A DNA stretch of 64,000 bases from Tetrahymena elliotti 4EA (lineage: Eukaryota; Ciliophora; Oligohymenophorea; Hymenostomatida; Tetrahymenidae). Positions 12,595 through 25,400 of the stretch are shown here, one piece after another (the first letter of the stretch is position 1; every line of letters starts with the position of its first letter). The stretch lies in NCBI GenBank assembly GCA_000231825.2, contig JH720354.1:286965-350964 (forward strand), in the 5' to 3' direction. Under the pieces are notes generated by a model. That model was not told the origin of the DNA, ran no database searches, and worked only from the letters and a program-made list of their open reading frames with translations. A program made the translations under genes and the position numbers.

Positions 12595-14019
12595 TCAATT
12601 TCTTGTATTTCTTAAGGCTTGTGTAGTGATAATTGATCTATTTTGTTATTAAGCCTAAATTTCATTTATCATTTAGTTGTTTATTGGGATTAATCTATTC
12701 ATTTATTGTCTCTAGGCTTGGCTTTAAGTTAGAATGCGAGTAGTGTTAGATCTTACTTGGGTTTATTAGTTGATTCTTGGAATCACTCTTGAATTTTATG
12801 TGATTACTTGTTATTCTGGATTTGAAATTACTTAAGTAGGCAAGACTGTGTTTATTTTAATTTCAATATCTTATTAAGCTTTTTCACCATATCCTAATAT
12901 TTTCCATGAAACTACCTTTTTTAACCAGAGTCCCTTCTTGCAGCACTATATAGTAATAAGCACAAAAGCTAGTAAGATTATGAAACTTATACTGATAAAG
13001 ATTATTTGATATAAAGAGCTGTTATCATTTGATGAGGTTTATTTGTTTTCTTTATTGTCACCTTTTTATTGGGTTTTATCATTATCATTATTTGAGCTTG
13101 AGCTTGTTTAAAAGGGACTATTTGTAAACATGACGATAATTAAGAATATCATAAAACAAGAAAGGAGACTTCCAATAAAACCAGTGGTAAAACTTTAGGT
13201 AGTTTGATCACATTTTTTAAGGCAATCAAAGCTAAGCTTGTTGCTATAAATAGTTTAATATAAGTATTTGTATTAACAAATTTCGCATTTTGCTTCAGGG
13301 AGTTAATTTTAAAATAGAATAAGTTCATTTGTTCCATTATTATCAACATTTAATATTTTTTTTTTATTTTTCATTTATTATAAAATCCAATCTTTAAGGC
13401 ATTTTTCATGTACATATGAACAGCTTCCTGAGCATTTGCAAGGTGTTATGAATGGGCCTTATTCTTCTAAACATATTTTGCAAGATAGTTTTTATTCTGA
13501 TAATTTACGGACTCTCTTTTCTTCATCAGCATTAAAAGCTGGAACCATTTTTGGAACCTGCATACCTTAAGAAGGAATTTTGGAAAGATGAATTGATTCA
13601 ATCAAATTGTCAGAATTTTTCTAGGTTTGAGGATTTTATTTCTATGATTCATTGACAAAGACTCTATTTTTATATTCAAGCCCTTTGCTTTATTTTTATG
13701 ACATTATGGGAGAATTTTAAAGACCGCTTTGGTTATTTTTGTCTTCTTCAGATAATTAGCAGACAGCTACAGGGCTTTCACATTAAATACCCTGATTGTT
13801 AATTTAGTTTTATTGTTATTCTTCTTCCTCTATTATTTAACAAAGATCTTTTGATTTCTATTAATTATCTAAAGTATCAATCTTGTTCTAGTTATTTAAG
13901 GAAGCTAAAGTATTATCGTTATAGTTAATTGAAGTATTTGTTTAATCACAATTGCTTTCATTGGCTTTATCAATACACATAGAGTTGTTGGATGTGGATT
14001 ATTGAGACTACTAAGGCAT
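12595..14019 (-). CDS. RING-CH (MARCH-type) E3 ubiquitin ligase with two TM segments, 474 aa
   Basis: Single exon of exactly 475 codons from ATG at 14019 (MPQQSQQSTSNNS) to TGA at 12595-12597. An in-frame TGA lies 22 codons upstream of the ATG, which supports the start. The N-terminal about 200 residues are Asn/Gln/Ser-rich and look disordered. The zinc finger then follows the C4HC3 RING-CH order: CKIC, then PCKC, seven residues (SGSCSYV), HEKC, and a second pair AKCEIC about 40 residues on. Two hydrophobic segments follow (GSLLSCFMIFLIIVMF and IIFISISFIILLAFVLITI), then a Gln-rich cytosolic tail. Known MARCH proteins tag membrane proteins with ubiquitin using this RING-CH plus two-TM layout, so the same role is likely. 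Confidence 0.92.
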
Positions 14020-15567
14020 TTGAATATTTGTAGTAGAATGAAATTTAAGAAAGAGATTAGAAGGATTGCAGTTTGAATTGAATCAATACACAATATACTA
14101 GAAAAGAAGATTTGAAGTTTATCTTTTCTGCTGCGATTTAGAGTTATTGAAAATAGTTAAATTTTGGCTTTTTAATTATTATAAACTGGAGTCAGCTAAA
14201 ATTTAAGAAATTTAATAGTCAAATGCCACAGAGTAGTATATTTAATTATCATTTGATTAATCGAATGAAAACTAATCTTAATGCTTGTATTATCATCACC
14301 TTTGGCTTACCTTAATTATTGATTAAGAAAATAAATTTGTTAGTTTACATTCAATATTAAATGACCTTCTTTTTTTTCATGGGTAGGGAATTTAAGCCTA
14401 GCCAGCGATTCAATAATTAATTTGGTGGAACTAGTGGGGGAGAAATCATTACAATATGAAGCGATTAAACAAAGAAGACTTCCTAAATAATTAGCAAGAT
14501 AGATAAATAAATAGTAAATAAAATAAAAATCATATTGAGCTGAGATTAATTATTTAATTAACATATTTATTGATTGATTAAGAAAGCGATTATATACTTC
14601 GTTCATCATAAACAAATTCATGAAACATACTTGTCTTTTATTTAAAATTTAGAATCAATAAATCTAATTTTAATTATTTCTTGTTTCAGGTAAATTTATA
14701 AAGTAATCTAAATTTATTGCAATCAGCTTTGCATTTATTACATTTTTAATTAGCTCTGCTTACCTAAAATTTAGTTAGCGTAATCGTTTTTTACTATCAA
14801 CCAATAGTTTATTCTTTATCACTAAGACTTTGAAAATCTATTTTCATCACAAATAGCTAGCAAAAACTTTGGTTGCACTAAAAGAATAATTTAACAAATT
14901 AAAAACAGAAATGGAATTTTGATAATAAATATTACAGATAGAAAATGTATGAAGGAATTATTAATATATTTGTCTTTGAATTTATTCTATACCTTAGTAA
15001 CATAGATTCTATTAGAATTTCTTTCAATTTTTAAAAATCTTTTTGATTTGAGGAGATGGAGATTTTTGATAAATTTATTAAAAATCTTCTTTACTCGCTT
15101 TTACATGAGTTTTTAGATCTTGATTCTTAATAAAACCTTTGACGAACGCAAATGAAATTACTTTTTTCTTAATTTTATCTATCTTAGATTCTAAATATCA
15201 GCTCACTTATTTATACAAATTTATTAAAATTTCGGGAAACAGCTAACACAAATAAAATAAAATTTTCATTAATCTATTTAAAAATAGTTAAACCTACGCT
15301 ATAATTGCTCAAGTTAAGCATAGCGCAAATACCTAAGTTAAGCTGTGGATTCCCCCTTTTTGATGGAGAAAAGTTTAAATAAAATACCTATTTTAAAAAT
15401 TCAGATGAAACAATAACCATTTATATACATATAATTACATTTGTTTTAAAGAATAAAAGGCAAAATTATAATAGCAATCAAAATAATTTAGAATTATTAT
15501 TTCTGTTTTGCCTCTTCTACTTTTAATTTACAGTATTTTAATTTTAAGTAAGTACCCTCATCAAATA

Positions 15568-15738
15568 TCAATTTTCCAGTGCTATTATCTTTCCATCTTC
15601 AAAGATTTGAATATTTTCTCTTTGCTTCTCATTAGGATATTCAGATAAATATGACCACTTTACTTTTTAGAAGAAAATTTGCTTTATTTTTTTCAGTTAC
15701 TTTATTTGATTACTTTGATTGTAGAAAGTATTTACCAA
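15568..15738 (-). pseudogene. Possible coding relic or orphan exon
   Basis: About 56 codons are open between two TGA codons, with no ATG. The text is protein-like: QIFFQKVKWSYLSEYPNEKQ then RENIQIFEDGKIIALEN. No family is recognised. It may be a terminal exon of a lost or unresolved gene, or a fragment left by decay. The frame 340 bp upstream at 16081-16257 could belong to the same gene. Confidence 0.3.
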
Positions 15739-16080
15739 TCAAAAGATAAGTTTTATGCAATCATGCAATCGATATTCGAAATGTATACGATATGTTATTG
15801 AAATCAAATCAAATCTAATACTCAATAAAAAATTTAATATATTCAAGTGTAAGATAAAAAAATATTCTTATATTAAGGTCTATTATCACTAAAAAACGAT
15901 TAATAAAATTTAGCAAGCAAGCAAGATAAAAGAATTAAGAATCACATTTAAAATTATTGATGCAAATATAGTAAATGCTATTTATCTCATTTGAAATTAA
16001 ATTTCCATTTTGATTTTTCTCTAAATATAGCTTTTAGCACTTATGAAATATGATCCTTTACATCATAAGTTCTTTCTTTA

Positions 16081-16257
16081 TCAATCCTCTATAACTATTT
16101 TGATAAAATCAAGTGTATTTTCACTATCTTCATAATTTAATACACTGAATAATTCTATTGAAATTCTTGATGGTTGAAAGACTTTTTTAATTACAATCAA
16201 ACTACAATCAATAGTAAATTTTTACAATATTAAATTGATGATTAAATATTTTAAATT
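16081..16257 (-). pseudogene. Possible coding relic or orphan exon
   Basis: About 58 codons open between two TGA codons, with protein-like text (VIKKVFQPSRISIELFSVLN then YEDSENTLDFIKIVIED) and no ATG. Same strand as the frame at 15568-15738. No family is recognised. Confidence 0.3.
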
Positions 16258-16508
16258 TCATCATAATTTTCTTTATGAAGTATTCTTATCTTGCTTAGCT
16301 TTTCTTTTATAATTAAACATATTATGTAATAATTATCTAGATTCTTATAAAAGAAATTTATTCAGTCATTAACAAAATTAGAACTTCATTATATTTTAAT
16401 ACATTTAATTTTTTCTATCACAAAGTTTTAAAACTCATAAAACTTTTCTTTACCCACCTGACTAACTTTTGATTTTACTATTCTAATTAAAATTTTCCTT
16501 TATTTCAA

Positions 16509-16537
16509 TATGTCTGTGTGTGTGTATGTATGTATGC
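16509..16537. repeat. TG / TATG microsatellite
   Basis: A short run of TG dinucleotides followed by GTAT units (TGTGTGTGTGTATGTATGTATG). No gene is nearby. Confidence 0.8.
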
Positions 16538-19459
16538 TTATTTGAGTTCTTCCTAAAAAATTAAAATTAATTAATTAGCAAATGAGATACTTGAGTGATA
16601 AAAATATCTATCAAAAAATAGTTTGAAATTTGGAATAAACAAATTTAACTCAAATAATTTTTTATGAAAAAATGTTGATCTATAAAAATATTATTGAATA
16701 AATTTATTTCACTTTAAAATTGCAAACTTATTTGTAAAAACTAAAGAAGAGATAATTTTTTATAACCTTACTAGCTAACATACCCATTTTATATATAGAA
16801 ATATTTCTTGAATTAAGGTTGTTGTAAACTTCTTTAAAGTGCTTCCTAGAACTATAAATCACAATAATATACCTATAATGTAATTTGAATTAATTAAATA
16901 GTAAACTCTAAAAAGATGATTTGCCATAATAAAGTATTTATTTTTGCATGATATCCTAATTTTCAAATTTAGTTTTTTTATATTTTGAATACCATACATT
17001 TGCATATGTGCACTTATTCTAATTAATGCAATCTTACAAACTAAATTGTACTGAATTATGACTGTATATAATTAAAATTACTATTTTAAGTGCATTTGAT
17101 TAATTCCAATTGGCATCTTACTATCAAAACCTAAAGTGATACAAAACAGTGAAAAGTTAAATACTTACCAGTCTGTTATTATTCATCCATTAATTTTATG
17201 AAACTATTTATTCTAAAAATTATTATAAGACAAGTATTAATAAAATTTTAAGTTGATTAAAACACATTCTTTCAATTAAAGTAGCTATTCTGTAAGCAGG
17301 AGAAAGTATTTTAAGAATATTCAAAGCTCTTATTTGTAATAATAATCTCAATTTTAACAAAAGTATCAAAATTCTTAAAATAAATTTTTTTAAATACATG
17401 TCTTGAATAAAAATATTAATTTCTGAAAAATAACAAAAATTGTATGAAATATTCATATCTTACAAAAAAACTCAAATTTTTTTTAATTAAAATAGTGAAT
17501 TCTGATTTATTTAAGATGTTTAAATATATTATTGTGAATTTTGAATGAAGATGCATACCATTTACTAATAGATTGCATGAGAAAATGCTTCAAAAAAAAT
17601 ATTAAAAAGGTAAATGAATATTAAATTTGAATAACAGTTAACATTTAATTTTTTAAATTTTGAGCAATAAGATACTTGCATAAATTTTTATTTGATTATA
17701 TTTTAAATTAATACCTATTTTACTAGATATTTTCATTGATAACCATATAAAAATATTGATACGTATAAGCTTAATGATGATATTATATTACAAGCAAAAC
17801 ATTAAATTATTTCAAGAGGATGATATCTTATTTTGTAAAATTTGAATTTTCAAACTCTTTTTTGAATGATTAAAATTAAAAGAGATTGGTTATCTTTCTA
17901 TTTCTTTTAATTCTATTATTATTTCAAAAGGAAAAAAAAAGATTGTAAAAGATTTAGAAAATACTGCTGATTTTTAATATGTAAAAAGTACATATAAAAT
18001 ATGGAAAAAATATTGTTTATTACTTATAAATAAATGAAATAAATAATACTAAGAATTGTAAGATAAAGAAATTTAAAGTATATTATTTCTTTTATTTCGT
18101 CATTCTTATAAAATTTGAAATTTATGTAAAATCAGATTAAGAAGAAGTTAAAAGAAAAATGAACTGTAACACATTTTTTTCAACTTGAAAAATAAAATTA
18201 AAGGAAAAAGTTCATCATTTATTATATTTTTAAAAATATTTTCATATTGATTTTAAAATTTTAAATTTAATTTGGACTCTTAAACATACCACTAATTTTT
18301 AAAAGTATAATTATCTAATCAAAATTTTGAAATATCTTAATAAATAATGAAAACCTAAAAATGTTTTGAGTAATTTTCGAAGAAAAAGATACTAAAAATT
18401 AGAAAGAAAATGATAAAAATAGATTATTTTCAAAGAAATTAGAATAAGTCAATTAATTCATCTTTACTAAAACTGATTTAAAATCTATTCTTGTTTAAAA
18501 GTTAAGTAACAATGATCTTTTATCATGTAAATCATTAAAAAACAAATAAATCTATAAATTTAATCATTGAGGATATTGCTTAAAATTCCTAGAAAAATCC
18601 TATTTAAATCTAATTTTCTTTGAAATCCAATTAAGCTATTTAAAATAATCAGCATCTTTGTTTTTATTGTAAAAAGATTTCTAAATCTTTCTGGAAGATC
18701 TCAATACGAACAATATTAATAAATAACAAAATATAATGTAAAAAATTACAAATTCTGCATTTTTTAAAAATTCTATCTAACAGAACTAGATATTTCCAAA
18801 GATTTTTGTTTTGAAAAATTAACAAAAATTTTATAGAACCTAAATTTTTATTTGCGTATTGAAAAAATATTTCTAAAAATAAGCTAAAAAGTGATAAAAA
18901 ATTCATGTATTTCATTTCAGAAATTTAATAAATATTGATTCAGGTTTAAAATAAATAATTTAGATTAAAGTATTTAGTAAAATAGAAATAGAAGGAATTC
19001 GTTTATATTTTGTTCATTAAACATTTAATTATCTTTTATTCTTGATGAGTCCAACTGTATTTACATCAAGAGAATCTATTGTAGTTTAGCTATTTAACTA
19101 TATGAGGTGAGCTTGAGAATACTTTATAATAATTAAACCAAAATCACGTGTTAAAATACATAGATTTTTCTTCAACAAGAGTGATAAAGATATACAAAAT
19201 ATATGCACAAAAATTCAAAAAAATGTAATAAAAGTAAAATTAAAACATTACTTATTCAGTATATTGTATTGAGTAAAAGAAAATGAATTTTTTTTATTCT
19301 ATGTCAAGATACTACTTTAGTTCATAAATTCCTTTGCTTTTAATTAATTTCAATTTTTTGACTGTATTTTTTTAGCTAGTAATAATTATCTTTATTTAGT
19401 TAATTAAACTCATTCTAAATTCTATAAAAATCAGTAATTTATTCATTAAAATTAAGAAT

Positions 19460-22400
19460 ATGAATAAGAATTTATTTGGCTAATTATTGATATTTTATAT
19501 GACATGGCTAGTTTCTTTTAGTAATGCATAGCTACAGTCGGGTAATTTTTTGGACATTTTGTACCTTTTTTTATTTTTTTAATGTCTTTTTATTAGAATA
19601 TGATGAAATTGAAAGCTTCAAACAAACAAATCCTTATTGCGAATAATGGAATTCTAAGTAAGTTTGTGTTAAATGTAAAAGCTTGTTTGAACTCTCTAAT
19701 GATAATATATGTACTTCAACTTGCACTTAAGGAACATACTACTCATAAAGTTCTGGAGCATGTGTTGCAGTGTGTGATCCAAATTATGATAGTTAATAGC
19801 TTTATAGAACCTGTGAACAGATATTATAGTGCCAAAAAATGTAATCGTTTGGTAATAATTATCACGATAGTTCAATTTAAGGAGTTAGAGATCTTAGTGA
19901 TAAATACTTTCTAAGTTTTGATAAACTGAATTTTATGCTTATTTGGAATAAAGATACTCTTGAATTAGTAAGCAAGCTTAGAAGGCTTCATGAATTTTCT
20001 ATAGATGATGTGCTTTTCTTTTAATCTAAATTTCTACTATCTTGGTCTCAGAATGAGATAATTCTTTGGGATATAGATGAGGGAGATGTAAATTCTTTCT
20101 TTTTATGAGGTCCAATTAACATTTTTTTGTTAATAATAATAAAATCATATTAATTTTTTTAGTTTAATTCATTTCTATTCTTAACTTTAGAACATAAATA
20201 CTTTAGGTTAAATATAAAAAAATAGTTTTTTTAACTTGATAACAAGGTCTAACAAACACTTTTTAGTGGAATAAACAAAAAATAAATGAATTTTACATCT
20301 AAAATTGCCTGATATTTAAACTAAAATAAACAGGATTTTCATTTATTATTTTTCAGATAAATATTTATCTTAAACTCTTTTAATTTTAATAAATGTAGTA
20401 TATTATACAGTAAAATATCAGTGTTGGAATCTTTCAGCAATCTTCGTTATAAATAATTTAAGTAGACTTAGAAGGGTAAATATTAAACCTGAAATTTATT
20501 TCTATGGAAACTCAATCTTTGTGTCAACTTAACCTATTTTTTTTAGATTCTTTTACATGTTTAGCTTAAGTTGCAAAAAGGATAGATTAGTTGTAAAAAG
20601 TTAATTACTATTGGTATTTGGTAGGAAATTACTAAGATCTTATGTTTGTTAATTCAAAGGATAATCTGGTAAATGTTGTTTTAACACTTAATTCATAGGT
20701 TCGATTCATAGAGAATTAGATAGAAAATTTAATTGTGTTTTATAACTAAACATAAATTTCCTTTTATAATATCACCAGTAAAAGTTATTCATTTTATAGC
20801 TTAGACTAATAATATAACTCTATATTGATTTTATGGGAGTATAATCAAATTCTTTGCAGGAAGGATAAAGAGACAAGAGCAGCCTAATTTAATCTTCTTA
20901 GTAAAGGGGAAATCATTTTTAATGAGAAATCTACAGTAATTTGTGATAGCTAAGAGAAAAATTAAATTTGCTCTGATTATAATTACCTTCAAATGATTAA
21001 ATATTAAAAATAAATTATAATACTAGATACTCCTCGATCTCCTGTAATGAATATATTTTTAATGTATGTAGGGAATTTATATACTTATGATCCTATTGAG
21101 ATGAAATTCTCTATGTTTAGATCAAGTTAAAGCATTTCTCAATCTCAATATTATTTAGTAGGAAACCTATTTATTTAATATGGGAATACATAACTAGTAG
21201 TGATGAAACAAGCAGGATATAATGCTAATGATAAGTACTTCCTTTAAAATATCTAAAACAATAATAAACCGTTTTTCTAGGAATTGTCTATAGATGCAAT
21301 CAAATATATAGATTCTCACAAATTAGTTTTTGTAATATATTTCTCATACCTCTTTGTGTATGATAGTGAAACTCTAGATATCTTGTACTCCTATCCACTT
21401 AATAATAGCTTCTAAAATATATTTGCTAATCCAAATATATTTATCACATTTCAAATTAAATAAGCATCAACTAATAACATAATTAATATTTATAAAATAC
21501 AACAAAAAAATATGCTATTTGTAAAATCAATTGAAGTAGAGTCCTTTTATTCATTAAAATATTTTGAATTCTAAATTTATTTATTCATCAACTACAACAA
21601 CAAAGTTTTAAGAATCAACCTTCAAGATATTACATATCAAACCATTTCATTATAATATGATATAACAAAATTCTTGAATTTAAAAGATACCCATATTTTA
21701 GCATTTGATTTAAGTGTTGTATATGTCTTTGATGTTAATTTAATAGTAACAAAGACCTTAAATATATCTTTAAACCCCTAAGAGTCAATTTAAAGTGTAA
21801 AGATTGATCAGTTATCAGATAAAATAACTGTGGATTATGGAATTTCATCCTATACTATATCAATTTTAGTATATAATTTAGAATTTGAACTAGAATCAAT
21901 CCATCCTAGTTAAATATACTTTTCTATATACTACATTCCTGTTATATCTTGCAATACAATTTTATTCTTTTAGCTAGGTAGGATCTTATCATACGACTAT
22001 AAAACAAAATAAAATTTTAATTCATTTACAGATAAATGCTTCAGCTAGGATAGTAGAAAATAAGAAAGATATGACTTACAAAACAAAAATATAATTTTGC
22101 CATGCTATGATCAAGATTCTTCAATTATTATGCTAAGTGCTTTGAATTAAGAATCACTAGTTTCGAACTAGCAGAAAAAGGTCTTTCAATAAGTAAATAA
22201 AATAACCATTTAAATATTTAGTTCATTTTCTAATATTTTTAGATTTATCTTTCAATTACAATAAACCTTGTCAAGGAAAGCAAAACACTTTTAAGGTAAA
22301 GGCAAGAGTGTTAATATTCTAGAAGCCTCAATGATTCGAAATATTTTTCAATTTACAACTTGACAGTAAACTAGATTTTATGATATAAGTTGGTGGGTGA

Positions 22401-25400
22401 TAATTTTTAAGCTTTATTTTACTGAGTCTCGAACAGGGATTTTTAATACAAAAATAATACTAATTGAATAGAGGGTCAAAAAGTAAAATATCGCCACCAA
22501 TTATCCCCCAAAAATTTAGACCATTTTTATAATGGATAATAAATAATATTTGTCAATTCATCAAAATTATTTTGCATTTATTTTTAATTAATTTAAAATT
22601 TGTAAATATTTTTATAAAAATTAGAAATTTGTTAGATTTGACTTTGATATGAATAGAAAAAAGGTATTTCTTTATAATTCAGATTTGCTGTAATTTGACT
22701 ACGATAACCCTAATTAAGTTTCTTATAGTTTAAAACCTGAAGAAATGCTTCAACCATATCCTGAATAATAGATTCTAGTTAGCCCTAGTTTTAATTTATT
22801 GTTGATAACTCATTTAACATAAGAAAATATTTTAGTGATAAAATATTTTTCTATGGCATCGAATAATTGGCTTTTTACTTTTAAAGTTAATTAATCAGAT
22901 ATGGTTTCTAATCCAGCAGTTTGGTGGATGAATGAAGAACCTGTGTCTTTTGTAATAATGAAAAATAAGATTAATTTACTTAGATTTTATAACTAGACAA
23001 TTGAAATAGAAACATTTTTTGACACCTAAAGTGATACCAATATTTATTTAGCATAACCTATGCCATAAAATTAGGCAGCTTTTGTGACTGAATCAAGCAG
23101 TAATTAATTTTCATTTTTAAATTATTGAATAATACTTTATTTTTTTAAAAAGTTATTGTTATGGATATGTATTTAAATAATACCTTAAAAATCTGTGAAT
23201 AAGTTCTTTCAAAAGATAGTTAAAAAAATGACATAGCATATAACAAAGTAAATCAAAAAATTTAAATGGTGATATCTTATCAAATCTAAGACTCAGATAC
23301 CTACCAAAATGTAATTGCTATTGCTGATATAGATTCTTGTATGATGAAATTTTATAATATAAGTTTAGAAGGAAAGCCTACTTTATCTAAATAATTCTTT
23401 TCTACTAGCTTAGTCTATTTAAATTATGGCATTAATCTGTATGTATATGACTTAGAAAGTTAATTGGGTAAGATTTTAAACTCAGCGATATTTTTTAAAG
23501 CTCCTATTCGTTAATTTGATAATTATTTGTACATACTTGAATAAGGGATTATTCATATTTATTAAATTGATAAAACTTCAGTCTTTAGACACATAGACCT
23601 AAGCCCATATTCTATTACTGATTTTACTTACTTCTCTGAATAAAATGAATTAATTGTTTTAGTTTAAAAGGAAATTAGAATTTATGACTTTAATACAATG
23701 ACTTTGATTAAATTCTTTCCAGTTTAAGATTCTTTAAGTATGTTTTTTAGTAAAAACTCAAGCTAAATATACATTGTTGAAAGTAATTTCTTTAAAAACA
23801 GCTAAGTGAGGATTATTGATACTTATAGTAATTAGATATCTGATGCTTTTGATATTCCTGATGATTAAAATTATCATTATTATGAGTATAATTTAGATGA
23901 AAATTCTAATTTAGCTTTTGCTATTAACTCTGATTATACTCTTATGAGTTTAGACATGAGGATTGTTTAAAATTAAATATAAAAAATAAATCAATTATCC
24001 CTATTTCTATATATTACTGGTAAAGATGAGTCGAATCTGTAATGCTTATATTCAAGGAATTCAAATCATGTTGCAATTACTGAAAGTATAAAATCTAATG
24101 TTTAACATGATGATGTTATAGATGAATTCTATAATATAGATTAATAGGGTATTTTATCATATATTGATTCTTTGAATAATAAATATAAATAAATCTTAAT
24201 TTTAGATTACTCAAAATTTCATTTAGTTGTTAAAAAGTTTAGTAATCCTCACTATGCACTTGTAGCAAACGATTTTCATATATATTGTTTATAACAAGAA
24301 GTTGTTCTTGATACTTATACAATTGATAGGAATAAAGAATAATCACTATAGTTGATGTACTTATTTTCTAATTAAGAGAATTTATTTTTAGCAGCTAACA
24401 ATACAATATTTGATATATAGTACTCATTTGATTTAAAAAAAATTATCTTAAAACCTTTAGCATCTCTAAGTAATGATATGCTTCCAATTGACATAATATC
24501 AAAAGTAAATACTTCAGTTGTAATTTATGCAAATGAAAACACATTATTCCTTACTTAAGATGCTAATACTTAAACGTATTAATTGGAAGGAAATGTATTT
24601 TGCTATTTTCAAAAAATGAAGCAAGAGATGTTTGCTGCTGTTACAGATTTGATGTTATTAGTTTATTCGTTTAGTATCAGTACAGATGGAATTTATTCTC
24701 TTGTGATGAAAACTAAGATTAAAAATAATTAAATTTTACAGTTTTATCAAATTAATACTCGGGATATTATAATTTCTGAAGATTCTTTAAAGAGGATAGC
24801 TCTTTACTCAATAGATGATTCATCACAAAATTCTATTGAGTATCAATCTATTCCTTACCCATGCTACTCAGGAAATAAAATTCTTTTATCGGTATCAAGC
24901 AATAACTATTTTGCTGTCAGTTGCAATTTACAAACAAATATTTATAAATAGAATTCAGATACTCTAGTAAAATTATCTCTAGAAATGTAAAACCCTTCCA
25001 GTAATTACTTTACAGTGGTTAAGACATTTAAAGGTATTCAAATGAAACAGTTTTTAATTTAAGAACTATACATCTTTTGCTCTTCTTCGCAAAGCTTGAT
25101 TGTTCTAGATAAGCTTTCGCTGTTAAAGATTTATGAAATAAATTTAACAAGATTTACATTTTTGAAAATAATTTACTTGGGAAAGGAATAGATCTATGAT
25201 AAATTTTTTATTAAGGGAGTGTAGGATTACCAGAGAATTACTTTTTAGTTCTTGATAAATAATTCAACAAACAATACAAGCAATACAAACTATACAAATA
25301 CAGATTAAAGGTAACTTCCTCTTTGCTATGTAAATATGAATTCAACTTTACCTAAAAAAGATTAAATTTAGCTTTTTAATGATCTAGTGATGTATAAAAG

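Larger units (their letters stand above)
14020..19459. other. Long gene-poor region with two possible coding relics
   Basis: Between the RING-CH start and the giant gene start. Most of it is A/T-rich noise with frequent TGA in all frames. It holds a small TG/TA microsatellite at about 16509-16537 and two short minus-strand frames with protein-like text (15568-15738 and 16081-16257). A 26-codon plus frame from about 14380 is too short to call. Confidence 0.5.

Noticed and set aside
12600..13010. Plus-strand open stretch FNQFLVFLKACVVIIDLF
   Set aside because: It is antisense to the RING-CH gene, whose 475-codon minus frame with a C4HC3 finger is clearly the real one.
22391..22408. tRNA-Lys 3' end match (GGTGGGTGAT) inside the giant gene's intron
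   Set aside because: Ten bases match the tRNA-Lys end but no T-arm or anticodon arm precedes it on that strand.
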